Positions 9,870 to 19,540 are shown, numbered from the stretch's first letter. The stretch is 53,727 bases of DNA from Luteimonas endophytica (GCF_029887875.1 NZ_JARXRM010000013.1:1-53727); one strand, 5' to 3'. Notes: a model not told the origin generated them from the letters alone. Program-made: numbers and translations.

Positions 9870-10399
9870 TCGACATCGAAGACCTCGGCACGAGCGCAAC
9901 GGCCGGTCCCGCGATGCCGGAAGGCGACGCCGGCTGGCAGCCGCTGCCGCGGCGCGCGCGCACGCTGTTCATGCTGGCCGGCGCGGTGGGGCCGCTGATC
10001 CCGGCTGTGATCACCCTGGCCGCCGGCGGCATGGTGCTGCTGCACCTGCCGCGGGTGCTCGCCGCGGTGGCGCTGGGCTGGCTGCTGTTCCTGCTGTTCT
10101 CGGTCTGGCTGGGCGCCAAGAAGTACCGCTACACCCACTGGTTGCTGGACGACGACGGCTTCGCCCTGCGTCGCGGGCGGCTCTGGCGCAGCGAGACCCG
10201 CGTGCCCGGCTCGCGGGTGCAGCACATCGACATCCGGCGCGGCCCGCTGGAGCGGCGCTTCGGCCTGGCCACGCTGGTGATCCACACCGCCGGCTCGCGC
10301 CAGAGCGCGGTGACCGTGCAGGGGCTGGATGCCGCCGACGCCGAGCGCCTGCGCGACCATCTCGCCCAGCGGGTCGAGCAAGATGACGACGAGTCCTGA
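9866..10399 (+). CDS. Bacterial PH domain membrane protein (YdbS-like)
   Basis: A 177-residue protein with two membrane segments (about 36-58 and 62-82) followed by one bacterial PH domain (bPH_2; LLDDDGFALRRGRLWRSETRVPGSRVQHIDIRRGPLERRFGLATL is read as its core, in pieces). Family members act in pairs, YdbS with YdbT, in the inner membrane; in Bacillus the pair is linked to bacteriocin tolerance, but the biochemical role is unclear. Here the partner is the next gene, overlapping by 17 bp. The ATG overlaps the acyltransferase stop. Confidence 0.8.
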   Translation: MIDIEDLGTSATAGPAMPEGDAGWQPLPRRARTLFMLAGAVGPLIPAVITLAAGGMVLLHLPRVLAAVALGWLLFLLFSVWLGAKKYRYTHWLLDDDGFALRRGRLWRSETRVPGSRVQHIDIRRGPLERRFGLATLVIHTAGSRQSAVTVQGLDAADAERLRDHLAQRVEQDDDES

Positions 10400-11921
10400 T
10401 CCCGGCGCCGGGACCCCGGTGCCGGAGACAGTGCTGCCCACCGAGGTCGAGCGCCGGCTGCATCCGCTGTCCTGGCTGTTCGTGCTGCTGACCCAGCTGC
10501 GCCAGTTCCTGGTGCCGCTGGTCGCGCTGCTGCTGTTCGGCGGCCGTGCCAGCAGCTACCAGATGGTGCCGGCGCTGGTGGCGGTGGTGGCGATCGCGGC
10601 GCTGTCGGTGTGGCGCTACTTCACCTACCGCTACCGCATCGGCAGCGACAGCATCTTCGTGCGCAGCGGCCTGTTCGAGCGCAGCCTGCGCCAGGTACCG
10701 TTCTCGCGCATCCACGACGTGGCGGTGCACCAGTCGCTGCTGCACCGGATCTTCGAGGTGGCGGAGGTGCGGCTGGAATCGGCAAGCGGCGACAAGCCCG
10801 AGGCACGGATGCAGGTGCTGCGGCTGGAGGAGGCGCTGGCGCTGGAGCGGCTGGTGCGGCGGCGCGGCGAAGCCGCCTCCGGCGATGCCCCGGCCGCGGC
10901 GGGCACGGACCCCGGCGGCGACCTGCTGCTGGCGTTGCCGACCCCGGAGGTGGTGCGGCTCGGGCTGGTGTCCAACCGCGGCATGGTGATCGTGGCCGGC
11001 GCGTTCGCGCTGTCCTGGCAGGTCCTCCCGGACCGCGTGGCCAGCGATGTGTTCGCCGACCTCGGCCGCCGTGCCGCCGGTTATGCAGACAGCATCGGCG
11101 CCGACTGGCTGGCGCGCGGCCTCGGCATCGCCGCGCTGGTGCTGGTGGCGCTGCTGCTGGTGCGGCTGCTCTCGGTGGCGCTGGCGCTGGTGCAGTACCA
11201 CGACTTCCGGCTGGAGCAGCACGGCCGCCGCCTCACCGCCGGCCGCGGCCTGCTCACCCGCCGCCGCAACAGCGTGCCGCGCCGGCGCATCCAGGCCTGG
11301 ACCCTGCAGGAGACGCTGCTGCATCGGCTGCTCGGCCGCCGCAGCCTGCGGATCGACACCGCGGTGGTGGAACAGGGCAACGAGGAGCGCGGGCTGGCGG
11401 AGCTGGCGCCGATCGCGACCCCGCAGGCCTGCGACGCGCTGGTCGAGCACCTGCTGCCGCAGGCGGCGTGGCCGCCCCCGGCCTGGCAGCCGCTGCACCC
11501 GCGCGCCTGGATCCGGCTGGCGTTGGGCGGATGCTTCGTCGCCCTGCTGCTGGTCGCTGCGATCGGCTGGCGCTTCGGCGCCTGGGGTCTGCTGGGCCTG
11601 CTGTGGATCCCGTGGGCGGCCTTCGTCGCCCGCCAGCACGCGCGGCGCGCCGGCTACGCGCTCGACGACCAGCTGGTCGCGGTGCGCGAGGGCTGGTGGT
11701 CGCGGCACTGGCGCTTCGCCGAGCTCGACAAGCTGCAGGCGCTGCAGCTGCGGCAGTCGCCGCTGGACCGCTGGTTCGGCATGGCCTCGCTGTGGCTGGA
11801 CAGCGCCGGCACCGGCGCTTTGGCGCCGCCGCTGCGGATGCGCTACCTGCCCGAAGACGAAGCGCGCGCGCTGCTGGCACGCATCGGCGGCGCGGTGGCG
11901 CGCAGGAGGCTGCGATGGTGA
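10383..11921 (+). CDS. PH domain-containing membrane protein (YdbT-like)
   Basis: A 512-residue protein with several membrane segments (about 33-75, 200-225, 245-270, 385-425) separating bPH_2 domains; each domain begins with a pattern like YRIGSDSIFVRSG..R..VPFSRIHDV (about 83-115), FRLEQHGRRLTAGRG..R..VPRRRIQAW (about 275-305) and YALDDQLVAVREGWW (about 423-437). It is the large partner of the YdbS-like gene before it. The start at ATG 10383 inside the upstream gene avoids an 18-residue extension with no support. It overlaps the following glycosyltransferase by 7 bp. Confidence 0.82.
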   Translation: MTTSPDPGAGTPVPETVLPTEVERRLHPLSWLFVLLTQLRQFLVPLVALLLFGGRASSYQMVPALVAVVAIAALSVWRYFTYRYRIGSDSIFVRSGLFERSLRQVPFSRIHDVAVHQSLLHRIFEVAEVRLESASGDKPEARMQVLRLEEALALERLVRRRGEAASGDAPAAAGTDPGGDLLLALPTPEVVRLGLVSNRGMVIVAGAFALSWQVLPDRVASDVFADLGRRAAGYADSIGADWLARGLGIAALVLVALLLVRLLSVALALVQYHDFRLEQHGRRLTAGRGLLTRRRNSVPRRRIQAWTLQETLLHRLLGRRSLRIDTAVVEQGNEERGLAELAPIATPQACDALVEHLLPQAAWPPPAWQPLHPRAWIRLALGGCFVALLLVAAIGWRFGAWGLLGLLWIPWAAFVARQHARRAGYALDDQLVAVREGWWSRHWRFAELDKLQALQLRQSPLDRWFGMASLWLDSAGTGALAPPLRMRYLPEDEARALLARIGGAVARRRLRW

Positions 11922-12964
11922 GCAGTGCCGGCAACCGCCCGACGGCGCCGCCGCTTGTGGTGCGCTGCGGGGCAATGGGCGACATGGTGATGCTGACCTC
12001 GCTGATGCGGCTGGTCGCCGCGCGCCACGGCAGCAAGGTGGACGTGGTCAGCTCCGGCGGCTGGACCGCGCCGGTGATGGCACACGAGCCCACCCTCGGC
12101 CACCTGCAGCTGGTCACCAGCCGCAAGACGCCCTACCTGTTCTGCCCCAGCCAGTGGGAACTGGTGCGCTGGCTGCGCGGCCGCGGCCGCGGCCCGGTCT
12201 ACCTGTGCGATCCGGACCCCGAAATCCGGCGCCTGCTGCTGCGCGGCGGCGTGCGCGAGGAGGACCTGGTCGAGCGCACCGGCGAAGAGCTCGCCACGCC
12301 GATGCTGTGGCCGGATCGCTGGATGCTGTTCGGCCTGCGCGACCCCGCCCGCCGGTATGCCGTGGCCGAAGCGGACCCCGCACCGTTTCGCCTCCCACGG
12401 CTGGTCGTCCCCGACGCTTCGCGCGAGGCGCTGGCGCGGTGGCTGGAAAGCGAAGCCCTGGCCGGCCCGCTGGTGCTGTTCCAGCCCGGCAACAAGCGCA
12501 CCCACAAGCGCGGCAAGGTGATGACCGCCGACCATCCCAAACACTGGGAGCCCGAGCACTGGGCGGCGGTGGCGCGGGCGGTGCTGGACGAACTGCCCGG
12601 AGCCCGGGTGCTGCTGTGCGGCTCGCCGCCGGAGCACCCGGTGCTCGAGGACGTCCGCGCCGCGGCCGGCGACGAACCCCGGATACGCAACCTTGCCAAC
12701 GACCTGCCGATCCCGCGCCTGTTCGCGCTGCTGGAGCGGGCCCACAGCATGGTCTCGGTGGACACCGGCCCGGCGCACGCCGCGGCCGCGCTGGGCTGCC
12801 CGCTGGTGGTGCTGTTCGGCGCCGCGCCGCCGGCGCTGTGGCGACCGGTCGGCAGCGGCCCGATCGCGGTGCTCGGCGGCGAGCGCGGCGCCGACAGCCG
12901 GGTCGCCGACATCGCCCCGCAGGCGGTGATCGAGGCGTGGAAGTCGCTGCCGCCGCGCGGCTGA
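11915..12964 (+). CDS. Glycosyltransferase family 9 (heptosyltransferase-like)
   Basis: A 349-residue GT-B protein. The N-terminal LVVRCGAMGDMVMLTSLMRLV matches the GT9 opening (xxRxGxxGDxxLxTP), and the C-terminal half has VSVDTGPAHAAAALGCPLVVLFG, the nucleotide-sugar binding block seen in WaaC/WaaF. Such enzymes add ADP-heptose to the lipopolysaccharide inner core on the cytoplasmic face. It is the last gene of the four-gene unit and converges with the GT4 gene 12 bp away. The acceptor is not known. Confidence 0.87.
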   Translation: MVSSAGNRPTAPPLVVRCGAMGDMVMLTSLMRLVAARHGSKVDVVSSGGWTAPVMAHEPTLGHLQLVTSRKTPYLFCPSQWELVRWLRGRGRGPVYLCDPDPEIRRLLLRGGVREEDLVERTGEELATPMLWPDRWMLFGLRDPARRYAVAEADPAPFRLPRLVVPDASREALARWLESEALAGPLVLFQPGNKRTHKRGKVMTADHPKHWEPEHWAAVARAVLDELPGARVLLCGSPPEHPVLEDVRAAAGDEPRIRNLANDLPIPRLFALLERAHSMVSVDTGPAHAAAALGCPLVVLFGAAPPALWRPVGSGPIAVLGGERGADSRVADIAPQAVIEAWKSLPPRG

Positions 12965-12976
12965 GGCGGGAACGGC

Positions 12977-14002
12977 TCAGGCCAGGGTGCGGGCGCGCAG
13001 CGCCAGGTAGTAGCGCTCCACTTCCTCTGCCTTGGCCTCCACCCGATAACCGTCCAGCGGGTAGTCGCGCCGGGGGGGCCGCTCGGCGGCCACGCGCGAC
13101 AGCGCCTGCGCGAGCGCCGCGCCGTCTCCCGGCGGCAGCAGCGGCCGCCCGATCAGCCCGCCCAGGTGCGAGGCGCCGGCGGTCGCGGTAGCCAGCACCG
13201 GCAGGCCGGACTGCATCGCCTCCAGCAGCACCAGCCCGAACGGCTCCTCGCGCGCCGGGCTGACGAAGCAGTCGAACGCGGCCATCCAGTCCTCGGGTCG
13301 CGCGACGAAACCGGGCATCGCCACGTCCGCCTCGGCGCGGCGGCGCAGCGCCTCCCAGGCACCGCCCTGGCCGACGATCGCCAGCCGCGCGTCAGGCGGG
13401 CGCGCCGTCTGGAACGCGTCCAGCAGCAGGTCCATGCCCTTCTCGGTCTCGACCCGGCCCAGCGCGCCGAACAGGAACTCGCGCTCGCCGACCCCGAGCT
13501 GGGCGCGGATCCTGTCGCGTGCACCGGCCGCCGCCGGGCGCGGCAGGGTCCAGTTGTCGATCTGCACCGAGCGCTCGCGCAGCGGCCCGGGGATCGTCGG
13601 CAGCTGCCAGGGCGCGATCGCCACCAGGCCATCGAGATGGGCGTGCTGCTCGGCGAAATAGCCGATGTGCAGCGTCGCCACCCGCAAGCAGTCGGCGTCC
13701 AGGCCGCGCAGCGCGCGGCAGGCCGAGCCGAGATGGGCGTGCGCGACGTCCGGCGCCAGCCGCCGGAGCGCCCGGCGCGCCATCGGCACCGCCGGCCAGC
13801 GCGCCAGCCAGTCGGGCACCAGCACCACGCCGACGCGGCGATCGACCCGGCAGGCGATGGCGTCGGTCGCTCGCCGCGCCGCCTTGCGGCGCAGCACCAG
13901 GGTGACCTCGTGACCCGCCTCGGCCTGTGCCGCTGCCAGCTCGAGCACGTGGCGCTCGGTGCCGGCGAAGCGCTGGGTGAGCAACACGTGGGCGATACGC
14001 AT
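12977..14002 (-). CDS. Glycosyltransferase family 4 (WaaG-like)
   Basis: A 341-residue GT-B retaining glycosyltransferase. The N-terminal acceptor domain starts MRIAHVLLTQRFAGTERHV. The C-terminal donor domain carries FGALGRVETEKGMDLLLDAF (about 180-199) and the EX7E motif in AREEPFGLVLLEAM (about 252-265). Enzymes of this type move a hexose from a nucleotide sugar to lipopolysaccharide or other glycans. It is transcribed towards the GT9 gene and follows the GT2 gene by 111 bp on the same strand, so all three glycosyltransferases probably belong to one envelope-glycan locus. Confidence 0.88.
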   Translation of the reverse strand: MRIAHVLLTQRFAGTERHVLELAAAQAEAGHEVTLVLRRKAARRATDAIACRVDRRVGVVLVPDWLARWPAVPMARRALRRLAPDVAHAHLGSACRALRGLDADCLRVATLHIGYFAEQHAHLDGLVAIAPWQLPTIPGPLRERSVQIDNWTLPRPAAAGARDRIRAQLGVGEREFLFGALGRVETEKGMDLLLDAFQTARPPDARLAIVGQGGAWEALRRRAEADVAMPGFVARPEDWMAAFDCFVSPAREEPFGLVLLEAMQSGLPVLATATAGASHLGGLIGRPLLPPGDGAALAQALSRVAAERPPRRDYPLDGYRVEAKAEEVERYYLALRARTLA

Positions 14003-14113
14003 GCGATGGACCGATGAGGACGCCCTGGCCCCGGGGCCAGGGTGCGATGCAGTCTGCCGCCAGTCGCCGCAGCCGCGCCAGCCCGAGCCGGTCGGTTCCT
14101 TCCAGGGCGTCGG

Positions 14114-14998
14114 TCAGGTGGCCCGCTGCCCACCCTCGCCGAGCGCGAGGCCCGCGGGACTGGCGCCGCCGTGCGCCGGCCCCTTGACGATGCCGTGTTC
14201 GGTCCAGGTCGCCTTGGCGATGCGGGTGCGGGCACGGATGGCGAAGTTGCGACGCAGGGCTTCGCCGTTCCGGTAGCCGCGGGCGTGATCCAGGTGGAGC
14301 GCGATCGCGCGATGGCGCACGCGGATGCCGCGCACGCCTGCGTTGCCGAGCCGCTCGCCCAGCTCGCGGTCCTGGCCGCCGTAGCCCATGCGCTCGTCGA
14401 ACCCGTTGGCGGCTACCAGGTCGCGTTTCCACCCCGAGGCGTTGTGCCCGTTCCAGGTCGGGCTGGCGGTGACGATCCGGTCCAGCAGCGCAGCCGAAGC
14501 GCCCTGCGCGAGCAGCTTGACGTTGCGCGCCGCGGTCGGCAGACCGTGCGCTCGCAGCCATGCCAGTTCGAAGCAGCGGTTGCTGGCGATGTCGTCCCCG
14601 CTGATCCGCCGGCTGAGCTCCATCGGCAGCTTGAGGTAGCCGCCGGACAGGTAGCGGCCGGGCCGGCGCAAACGCAGGTGCATGGAGACGAAGTCGCGCC
14701 TCGGGATGCAGTCGCCGTCGGTGAAGATCAGGTAGTCGGCGCGGCTGGCGGCGATCGCGGCGTTGAGGATGCGGCTCTTTCGGAAGCCGCGGTCCTCGTG
14801 CCACACGTGCCGCAGCGCGAACGGCAGGCGCGACCGCAGCGATTCGATCAGCGCCGCGGTGTCGGCGCCCGAGCCGTCGTCGGCGACGAGCACCTCGAAG
14901 TCGCGACGGTCCTGTGCCGCGAAACCGAGCAGGGTTTTTTCGAGCCAAGCCGGCTGGTTGTAGGTAGTGAAGACGATGCTGGCGACGGGCTCGGACAT
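14114..14998 (-). CDS. Glycosyltransferase family 2
   Basis: A 294-residue GT-A protein. Visible motifs are SIVFTTYNQPAWLEKTL (N-terminal nucleotide fold), VLVADDGSGADT (first Asp pair), FTDGDCIPRRDF (the DxD metal site, about residue 92) and GYGGQDRELGERL (about 206), similar to the C-terminal catalytic block of galactosyltransferase-like GT2/GT7 proteins. The product is probably part of the lipopolysaccharide core or a capsule. The C-terminal 30 residues are less conserved. It reads in the same direction as the GT4 gene downstream. Confidence 0.87.
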   Translation of the reverse strand: MSEPVASIVFTTYNQPAWLEKTLLGFAAQDRRDFEVLVADDGSGADTAALIESLRSRLPFALRHVWHEDRGFRKSRILNAAIAASRADYLIFTDGDCIPRRDFVSMHLRLRRPGRYLSGGYLKLPMELSRRISGDDIASNRCFELAWLRAHGLPTAARNVKLLAQGASAALLDRIVTASPTWNGHNASGWKRDLVAANGFDERMGYGGQDRELGERLGNAGVRGIRVRHRAIALHLDHARGYRNGEALRRNFAIRARTRIAKATWTEHGIVKGPAHGGASPAGLALGEGGQRAT

Positions 14999-15154
14999 GG
15001 CGGGCTACGGAGGCGGCAAGCGGGACGAGCAATCGGGGCGGAACGCCGGCCGCGACCTTGGTCGCATCGAGCGGCTCGGGGCAGGGTGGCGGGTGAGGCG
15101 TTCAGAATGATGATGAGCGCCGCGAAAGCCCGCGTGACGGGAGCGGGAGAAGCA

Positions 15155-16492
15155 TCAGCCTTCGTTCAGGCGCACGAGGCGGGCGACGAAGAACCCGTCG
15201 CCGCCCTGCTCACCGGGCAGCCGTTGCCGCCCCACCCCGTGGATCCGCCCGTAGCGGTCGTCCAGCGGCGCGGCCGTGGCATCGGCGGTCCGGGCGAGGA
15301 AGGCCGCCACCTGCCGGGCGTTCTCCTGGTGCAGGATCGAGCAGGTCGCGTAGACCAGGGCACCGCCGGGCCGCAGCAGCGGCCACAGGGCGTCGAGCAG
15401 CGCTGCCTGCAGCGCCGCCAGGGCGTCGATGTCGGAGGCGCGCCGGTGCAACAGGACGTCGGGCTGCCGCCGCGCCACGCCGGTCGCCGAACAGGGGGCG
15501 TCGAGCAGGATGGCGTCGTAGGGCTCGCCGTCCCACCAGCTGGCCGGCAGGGCTGCGTCGGCGGCCAGCAGCCGCGCCTGCGCGGCAACGCCGAGGCGCG
15601 ACAGCCCGGCACCGACGCGGGCGAGCCGCGCCGGGTCGAGATCGAGCGCGGTCAGCCGCAGCCCGGGATCGCGCTCGAGCAGGTGCGCGGCCTTGCCGCC
15701 GGGTGCGGCGCACGCATCGAGCACGCGCGCGCCGGGCGCCGGCGCCAGGGCATCTGCCACGCACTGCGCGGAGACGTCCTGCACCGACACGGCGCCTTCC
15801 GCGAAGCCGGGCAGCGCAGCCACAGGAACCGGGGCATCCAGGCGCAGCGCGTCCTCGAATCCATCGGCCGCCAGCGCCTCGATGCCGGCCTCGCGCAGCC
15901 GTGCGGCATAGGCGTCGCGGTCGCCGTGGCGGCGGTTGACGCGCAGCCACAGCGGGGCCGGCGCGGCGCTGGCGGCGAGGATCGCCTCGGCATCGCCGGG
16001 CCAGTCGGCGCGCAGGCGCGCCAGCAGCCAGCCCGGCCAGGCCGCCGCGGGATCGCACGGCGGCAGGCCCTCGCGCTGGGCGCGGCGCAGCAGCGCGTTG
16101 ACCATGCCGGCCTGGTGCGCGCGGCCGAGGCTGCGTGCCGCCTCCACCGTGGCGGCGACGGCGGCATGCGCTGGCAGGCCGAGCGGATCGAGCTGGGCGA
16201 ACCCGGCATGCAGCAGCGCGCGCAGCGGGCGGTCGCGCGCCGCCAGCGGCCGCGCCATCCACGCCGCCAGTGCGGTGTCGTAGCGCGGTCGCTGGCGCAG
16301 CGCGGCGAAGCAGATCGCCTCGACCAGGGCACGGTCGCGGGTGTCGTCCAGCTGCGGCAGCGCCGCGGCGAGTTCGGCCTTCAGCGAACGGCCGCGGTGC
16401 AGCACCGCATCGAGCACCCCGGCGGCGAGCGCGCGCGGCGCCGAGCCGGCGGCCGGAGAGCTCTTCCCAGGCGGATTCACGCGGTTGGACAC
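15155..16492 (-). CDS. rsmB: 16S rRNA (cytosine-967-C5)-methyltransferase RsmB
   Basis: A 445-residue protein, the family length, with a GTG start at 16492. Residues 1-150 form the NusB-like RNA-binding domain. The SAM-binding motif [15 protein letters not shown] lies at about 259-273. The two catalytic cysteines sit in DAPCSATGV (about 329) and YATCSI (about 380). It methylates C967 of 16S rRNA with SAM. It follows fmt on the same strand but after a 148-bp gap with no recognisable gene, wider than usual for this pair. Frames further upstream lack a start with a ribosome binding site. Confidence 0.94.
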   Translation of the reverse strand: MSNRVNPPGKSSPAAGSAPRALAAGVLDAVLHRGRSLKAELAAALPQLDDTRDRALVEAICFAALRQRPRYDTALAAWMARPLAARDRPLRALLHAGFAQLDPLGLPAHAAVAATVEAARSLGRAHQAGMVNALLRRAQREGLPPCDPAAAWPGWLLARLRADWPGDAEAILAASAAPAPLWLRVNRRHGDRDAYAARLREAGIEALAADGFEDALRLDAPVPVAALPGFAEGAVSVQDVSAQCVADALAPAPGARVLDACAAPGGKAAHLLERDPGLRLTALDLDPARLARVGAGLSRLGVAAQARLLAADAALPASWWDGEPYDAILLDAPCSATGVARRQPDVLLHRRASDIDALAALQAALLDALWPLLRPGGALVYATCSILHQENARQVAAFLARTADATAAPLDDRYGRIHGVGRQRLPGEQGGDGFFVARLVRLNEG

Positions 16493-16640
16493 GGCTCGGG
16501 CTCCGTCGTTTCGTGGATCGGCGGCGGCTGCGCAGTATGGACTCCGGCCCCGCGGCGATCGCGGCGCAGCGGCGGCCGACGCGCGCGGGGAAGCTCCAGC
16601 GGGGGCGGTTTCCGCTGTTCCGGCAGGAAGATCGCGGTGG

Positions 16641-17564
16641 CTATCCGGACGGCGCCAGGTCGCGGCGGGCGTTGAGGTAGTCGGCGGCGGTGATGGCCTT
16701 GCCGCCGGCGCGCTGCAGGGTACGGATGCGCAGCGCGCCCTCGCCGCAGGCGATGTCGATGCCCTGGCGGCCGGCCGCCAGGATCGTGCCCGGCGCCGCA
16801 TCGTGGCGCAGCGGCAACGCCACCGCGCCGTGGATGCGCAACCGCTCCCCGGCCACCTCGGCCTCGGCCATCGGCCAGGGATTGAAGGCCCGCACGCGGT
16901 TGGCCAGGGCCTGCGCCGGTTGCGCCCAGTCCAGCCGCGCTTCCGCCTTGTCCAGCTTGTGCGCATAGGTCGCGCCCTGCTCCGGCTGCGGCCGCGCGAC
17001 CGGGCGGATCCCGGCGCGCAGCAGCCCGAGGCCATCGCCCAGCACCTGCGCGCCCAGTTCCGCCAGCCGGTCGTGCAACTCGCCGCCGGTCTCCTGCTCG
17101 CCGATGGCGATGCTCTGCGACAGCAGCACCGGACCGGTGTCCAGGCCCTTCTCCATCCGCATCAGGCACACCCCGGTCTCGGTGTCGCCCGCCTCGATCG
17201 CCCGCTGCACCGGGGCCGCGCCCCGCCAGCGCGGCAGCAGCGAGGCGTGGACGTTCCAGCAGCCCTCCGGCGGGATGTCCAGCACCGCCTGCGGCAACAA
17301 CAGCCCGTAGGCGACCACCACCATCAGGTCCGGCCGCAGCGCGCGCAGCGCCTCGCGCTCGGCGGCGGAGCGCAGGCGCTCCGGCTGGCGCACCTCGAAA
17401 CCGCGCGCCAGCGCCTCGCGCTTGACCGGCGAGGGCGCGAGCGCCCGGCCGCGCCCGGCGGGCCGGTCCGGCTGGGTGTAGACCGCGACGATCTCGGCCT
17501 TGCCCGCCGCCGCCCGCAGCGAGGGCACGGCGAACTCGGGGGTGCCGGCGAAGACGATTCTCAA
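16641..17564 (-). CDS. fmt: Methionyl-tRNA formyltransferase
   Basis: A 307-residue protein that formylates Met-tRNAfMet for initiation. The N-terminus is canonical ([16 protein letters not shown]); the catalytic segment [16 protein letters not shown] (about 103-118) contains the Asn and His, and [10 protein letters not shown] (about 139-148) the Asp. The C-terminal OB-like domain binds tRNA. The start codon is TTG (17562-17564), and no Shine-Dalgarno is visible because a GGGAATCGG-type repeat reaches to within a few bases of it. No ATG or GTG in frame gives the canonical N-terminus. It lies between def and rsmB as usual. Confidence 0.95.
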   Translation of the reverse strand: MRIVFAGTPEFAVPSLRAAAGKAEIVAVYTQPDRPAGRGRALAPSPVKREALARGFEVRQPERLRSAAEREALRALRPDLMVVVAYGLLLPQAVLDIPPEGCWNVHASLLPRWRGAAPVQRAIEAGDTETGVCLMRMEKGLDTGPVLLSQSIAIGEQETGGELHDRLAELGAQVLGDGLGLLRAGIRPVARPQPEQGATYAHKLDKAEARLDWAQPAQALANRVRAFNPWPMAEAEVAGERLRIHGAVALPLRHDAAPGTILAAGRQGIDIACGEGALRIRTLQRAGGKAITAADYLNARRDLAPSG

Positions 17565-17572
17565 GAGAAAAG

Positions 17573-17678
17573 GGGAATCGGGAACGAGGGATCGGGAATG
17601 GTAAGGCCAAAGGAAGGCGCGGCCCTACCCGCGCCCCGCCCGGCGGCCCCGAACCGCCCTACCGATTCCCCATTCCCG
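17573..17678. repeat. GGGAATCGG-type inverted repeat between def and fmt
   Basis: On the plus strand 17573-17599 reads as GGGAATCGGGAACGAGG followed by GATCGGGAATGG, and 17662-17677 reads CCGATTCCCCATTCCC, the inverse. The two arms flank about 60 bp and could fold together. Runs of this kind are common between genes in Xanthomonadaceae, and a related run lies at 8614-8643. Function unknown. Confidence 0.65.
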
Positions 17679-17685
17679 GCGCGCC

Positions 17686-18198
17686 TCAGGCGCGCTTGCG
17701 CAGCTTCGCCAGCTTCTTCAGCGCCATCTCGCGCTTGAGCGGCGAGAGGTGGTCGATGAACAACCTGCCGTCGAGATGGTCGATCTCGTGCTGGATGCAG
17801 GTCGCCAGGAGGCCGTCGACGCGCATCGCGAACGGCTTGCCGTGGCGGTCCAGCGCCTCGACCTCGATGCCGTCGGCGCGGATGACATCGGCATAGACGC
17901 CGGGGATCGACAGGCAGCCCTCCTGGTGCGCCCGCAGCTCCTCGGAGCGGGACCGGACCTGCGGGTTGATGAACACCAGCGGCTGGTCCTTGGCCTCGGT
18001 GACGTCGACGATCATGAACCGGTCGAGCACGTCGATCTGCGGCGCGGCCAGGCCGATCCCCGGCGCTTCGTACATCGTCTCGAACATGTCGTCGAGGCGG
18101 CGCTGGAACGCGGGTTCGGCGATCCGCTCGGCGGCGACGGGTTCGGCGAGCTTGCGCAGCTGCGGGTGGGGATACTCGAGAATCGACAGTCGGGACAT
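17686..18198 (-). CDS. def: Peptide deformylase
   Basis: A 170-residue iron/zinc hydrolase that removes the formyl group from new proteins. All three motifs are intact: GIGLAAPQ (47-54), EGCLSIPG with metal ligand Cys95, and QHEIDHLDG with ligands His137 and His141 and catalytic Glu138. It heads the def-fmt-rsmB group on the minus strand and diverges from the LysM gene, an arrangement known in gammaproteobacteria. Confidence 0.97.
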   Translation of the reverse strand: MSRLSILEYPHPQLRKLAEPVAAERIAEPAFQRRLDDMFETMYEAPGIGLAAPQIDVLDRFMIVDVTEAKDQPLVFINPQVRSRSEELRAHQEGCLSIPGVYADVIRADGIEVEALDRHGKPFAMRVDGLLATCIQHEIDHLDGRLFIDHLSPLKREMALKKLAKLRKRA

Positions 18199-18262
18199 GG
18201 CGGGGAAAAGGTGGCGTGGATCACAACCATGGGTGCTGGCGCCATTGTAACCGCCGGCAGGC

Positions 18263-18293
18263 TTGCGTTGGCCCGGCATTTCTGGGCTATAGT
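18263..18293 (+). promoter_or_regulatory. Candidate sigma-70 promoter of the LysM gene
   Basis: TTGCGT (18263-18268), a 19-bp spacer and TATAGT (18288-18293), about 41 bp before the LysM start. The -10 is good; the spacer is long. A Shine-Dalgarno (AAGGGGAGCAGG) follows at about 18319-18330. Confidence 0.5.
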
Positions 18294-18333
18294 GCCCGCG
18301 CTGCAAGGGGAAATCTCCAAGGGGAGCAGGTAG

Positions 18334-19506
18334 ATGGCCGGCATGCTTCAGCGCCTTTCTCGGGGGCTTCGTACGGTTTGCGCCGTGTCGTTGCTCACCG
18401 TTGCGACTTACGCCGCTGCCCAGGGGGTGCGCGGCGATCATCCAGATACGTACGTGGTCCAGCGCGGCGACACCCTGTGGGGCATCGCCGGCAAGTTCCT
18501 GGAACGGCCATGGCTGTGGCCGGAGATCTGGCAGGCGAACCCGCAGATCGAGAACCCGCACCTGATCTATCCGGGCGATGTGATCAGCTTGGCCTATCTC
18601 GACCGCGTGGCGGTGCAGCCGGGCCCGCGCCAGGACGCCGCGCCGATCGACGCGATCCCGCTGTCCGACATCGAGCCGTTCCTCAAGGATCTGCGCGTCG
18701 TCGACGAGTTCGAGCACCTGCCGCACGTGGTCGGACTGGAGGAGGACCGCCTCCGCGTGGTCGAGGGCCAGGTCGCCTACGTCCGCGGCCTGGGCGCCGC
18801 CACCGCCGGCGAGCGCTATGCCGTGGTGCGGCCGACCACCCGCTACCACCACCTGTCGCGCAGCGGGCTGTGCTGCGACACCTTCTCGACCCGCGATCTG
18901 GACTTCCGCGGCCGCAGCCGGCTCGACACCCAGCAGTACTGGGCCGACGTGGTGATGCCCGACAAGGGCAAGGAAGTGCTCGGCTACGAGCTGATGCAGG
19001 TCAACACCGGCACCGTCACCCGCGGCGAGGTCGGCGGCATCCAGGCCACCACCCTGCTGCTCGACGACCAGGGCCGCGAGGTCCGCATCGGCGACCGGCT
19101 GATCCCGGTGGACCCGCAGCCCTACGACCTGCAGTTCTTCCCGCATCCGCCGGCGCAGCAGACCGAATACGGCCGCGCCCGGGTGCTGGCGGTGGCCGAC
19201 ATGATGACCACCGGCGGCCCCCGCGACGTGATCGCCATTTCCATCGGCGCGCGCGAAGGCGTGGACAACGGCACCGTGTTCTCGCTCTGGCGCGAGGGCA
19301 CCAACGCCGTGGACCGGGTCGAGAAGGGCCCCGACCGCGACGCCGACACCGTGTTCTTCGAGAACAAGGTGCGGCTGCCGGACGAGTTCTCCGGCCATGC
19401 CATGGTGTTCCGCACCTACGACCGGATGGCCTATGCGCTGGTGATGGACAGCATCAAGCCGACCCGCGTGGGCTACCACCTCAAGCACCCGGACGCGCCT
19501 TACTGA
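18334..19506 (+). CDS. LysM-domain envelope protein
   Basis: A 390-residue secreted protein: signal peptide at about 1-29 (VSLLTVATYAAAQ), then one LysM domain at about 39-90 (YVVQRGDTLWGIAGKFL.. NPHLIYPGDVISL) that binds peptidoglycan. The remaining 300 residues form a conserved region of unknown function, without transmembrane segments. This protein is found next to def/dprA in many gammaproteobacteria; a role in cell wall maintenance is inferred. A strong Shine-Dalgarno (AAGGGGAGCAGG) precedes the ATG. Divergent from def. Confidence 0.9.
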   Translation: MAGMLQRLSRGLRTVCAVSLLTVATYAAAQGVRGDHPDTYVVQRGDTLWGIAGKFLERPWLWPEIWQANPQIENPHLIYPGDVISLAYLDRVAVQPGPRQDAAPIDAIPLSDIEPFLKDLRVVDEFEHLPHVVGLEEDRLRVVEGQVAYVRGLGAATAGERYAVVRPTTRYHHLSRSGLCCDTFSTRDLDFRGRSRLDTQQYWADVVMPDKGKEVLGYELMQVNTGTVTRGEVGGIQATTLLLDDQGREVRIGDRLIPVDPQPYDLQFFPHPPAQQTEYGRARVLAVADMMTTGGPRDVIAISIGAREGVDNGTVFSLWREGTNAVDRVEKGPDRDADTVFFENKVRLPDEFSGHAMVFRTYDRMAYALVMDSIKPTRVGYHLKHPDAPY

Positions 19507-19540
19507 CAGCGCGAGGCGGAAAGATCCTACGCAGCAACGC

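Noticed and set aside
16493..16640. Small gene in the 148-bp gap between fmt and rsmB
   Set aside because: The open frames here are continuations of shadow frames without start signals or recognisable sequence.
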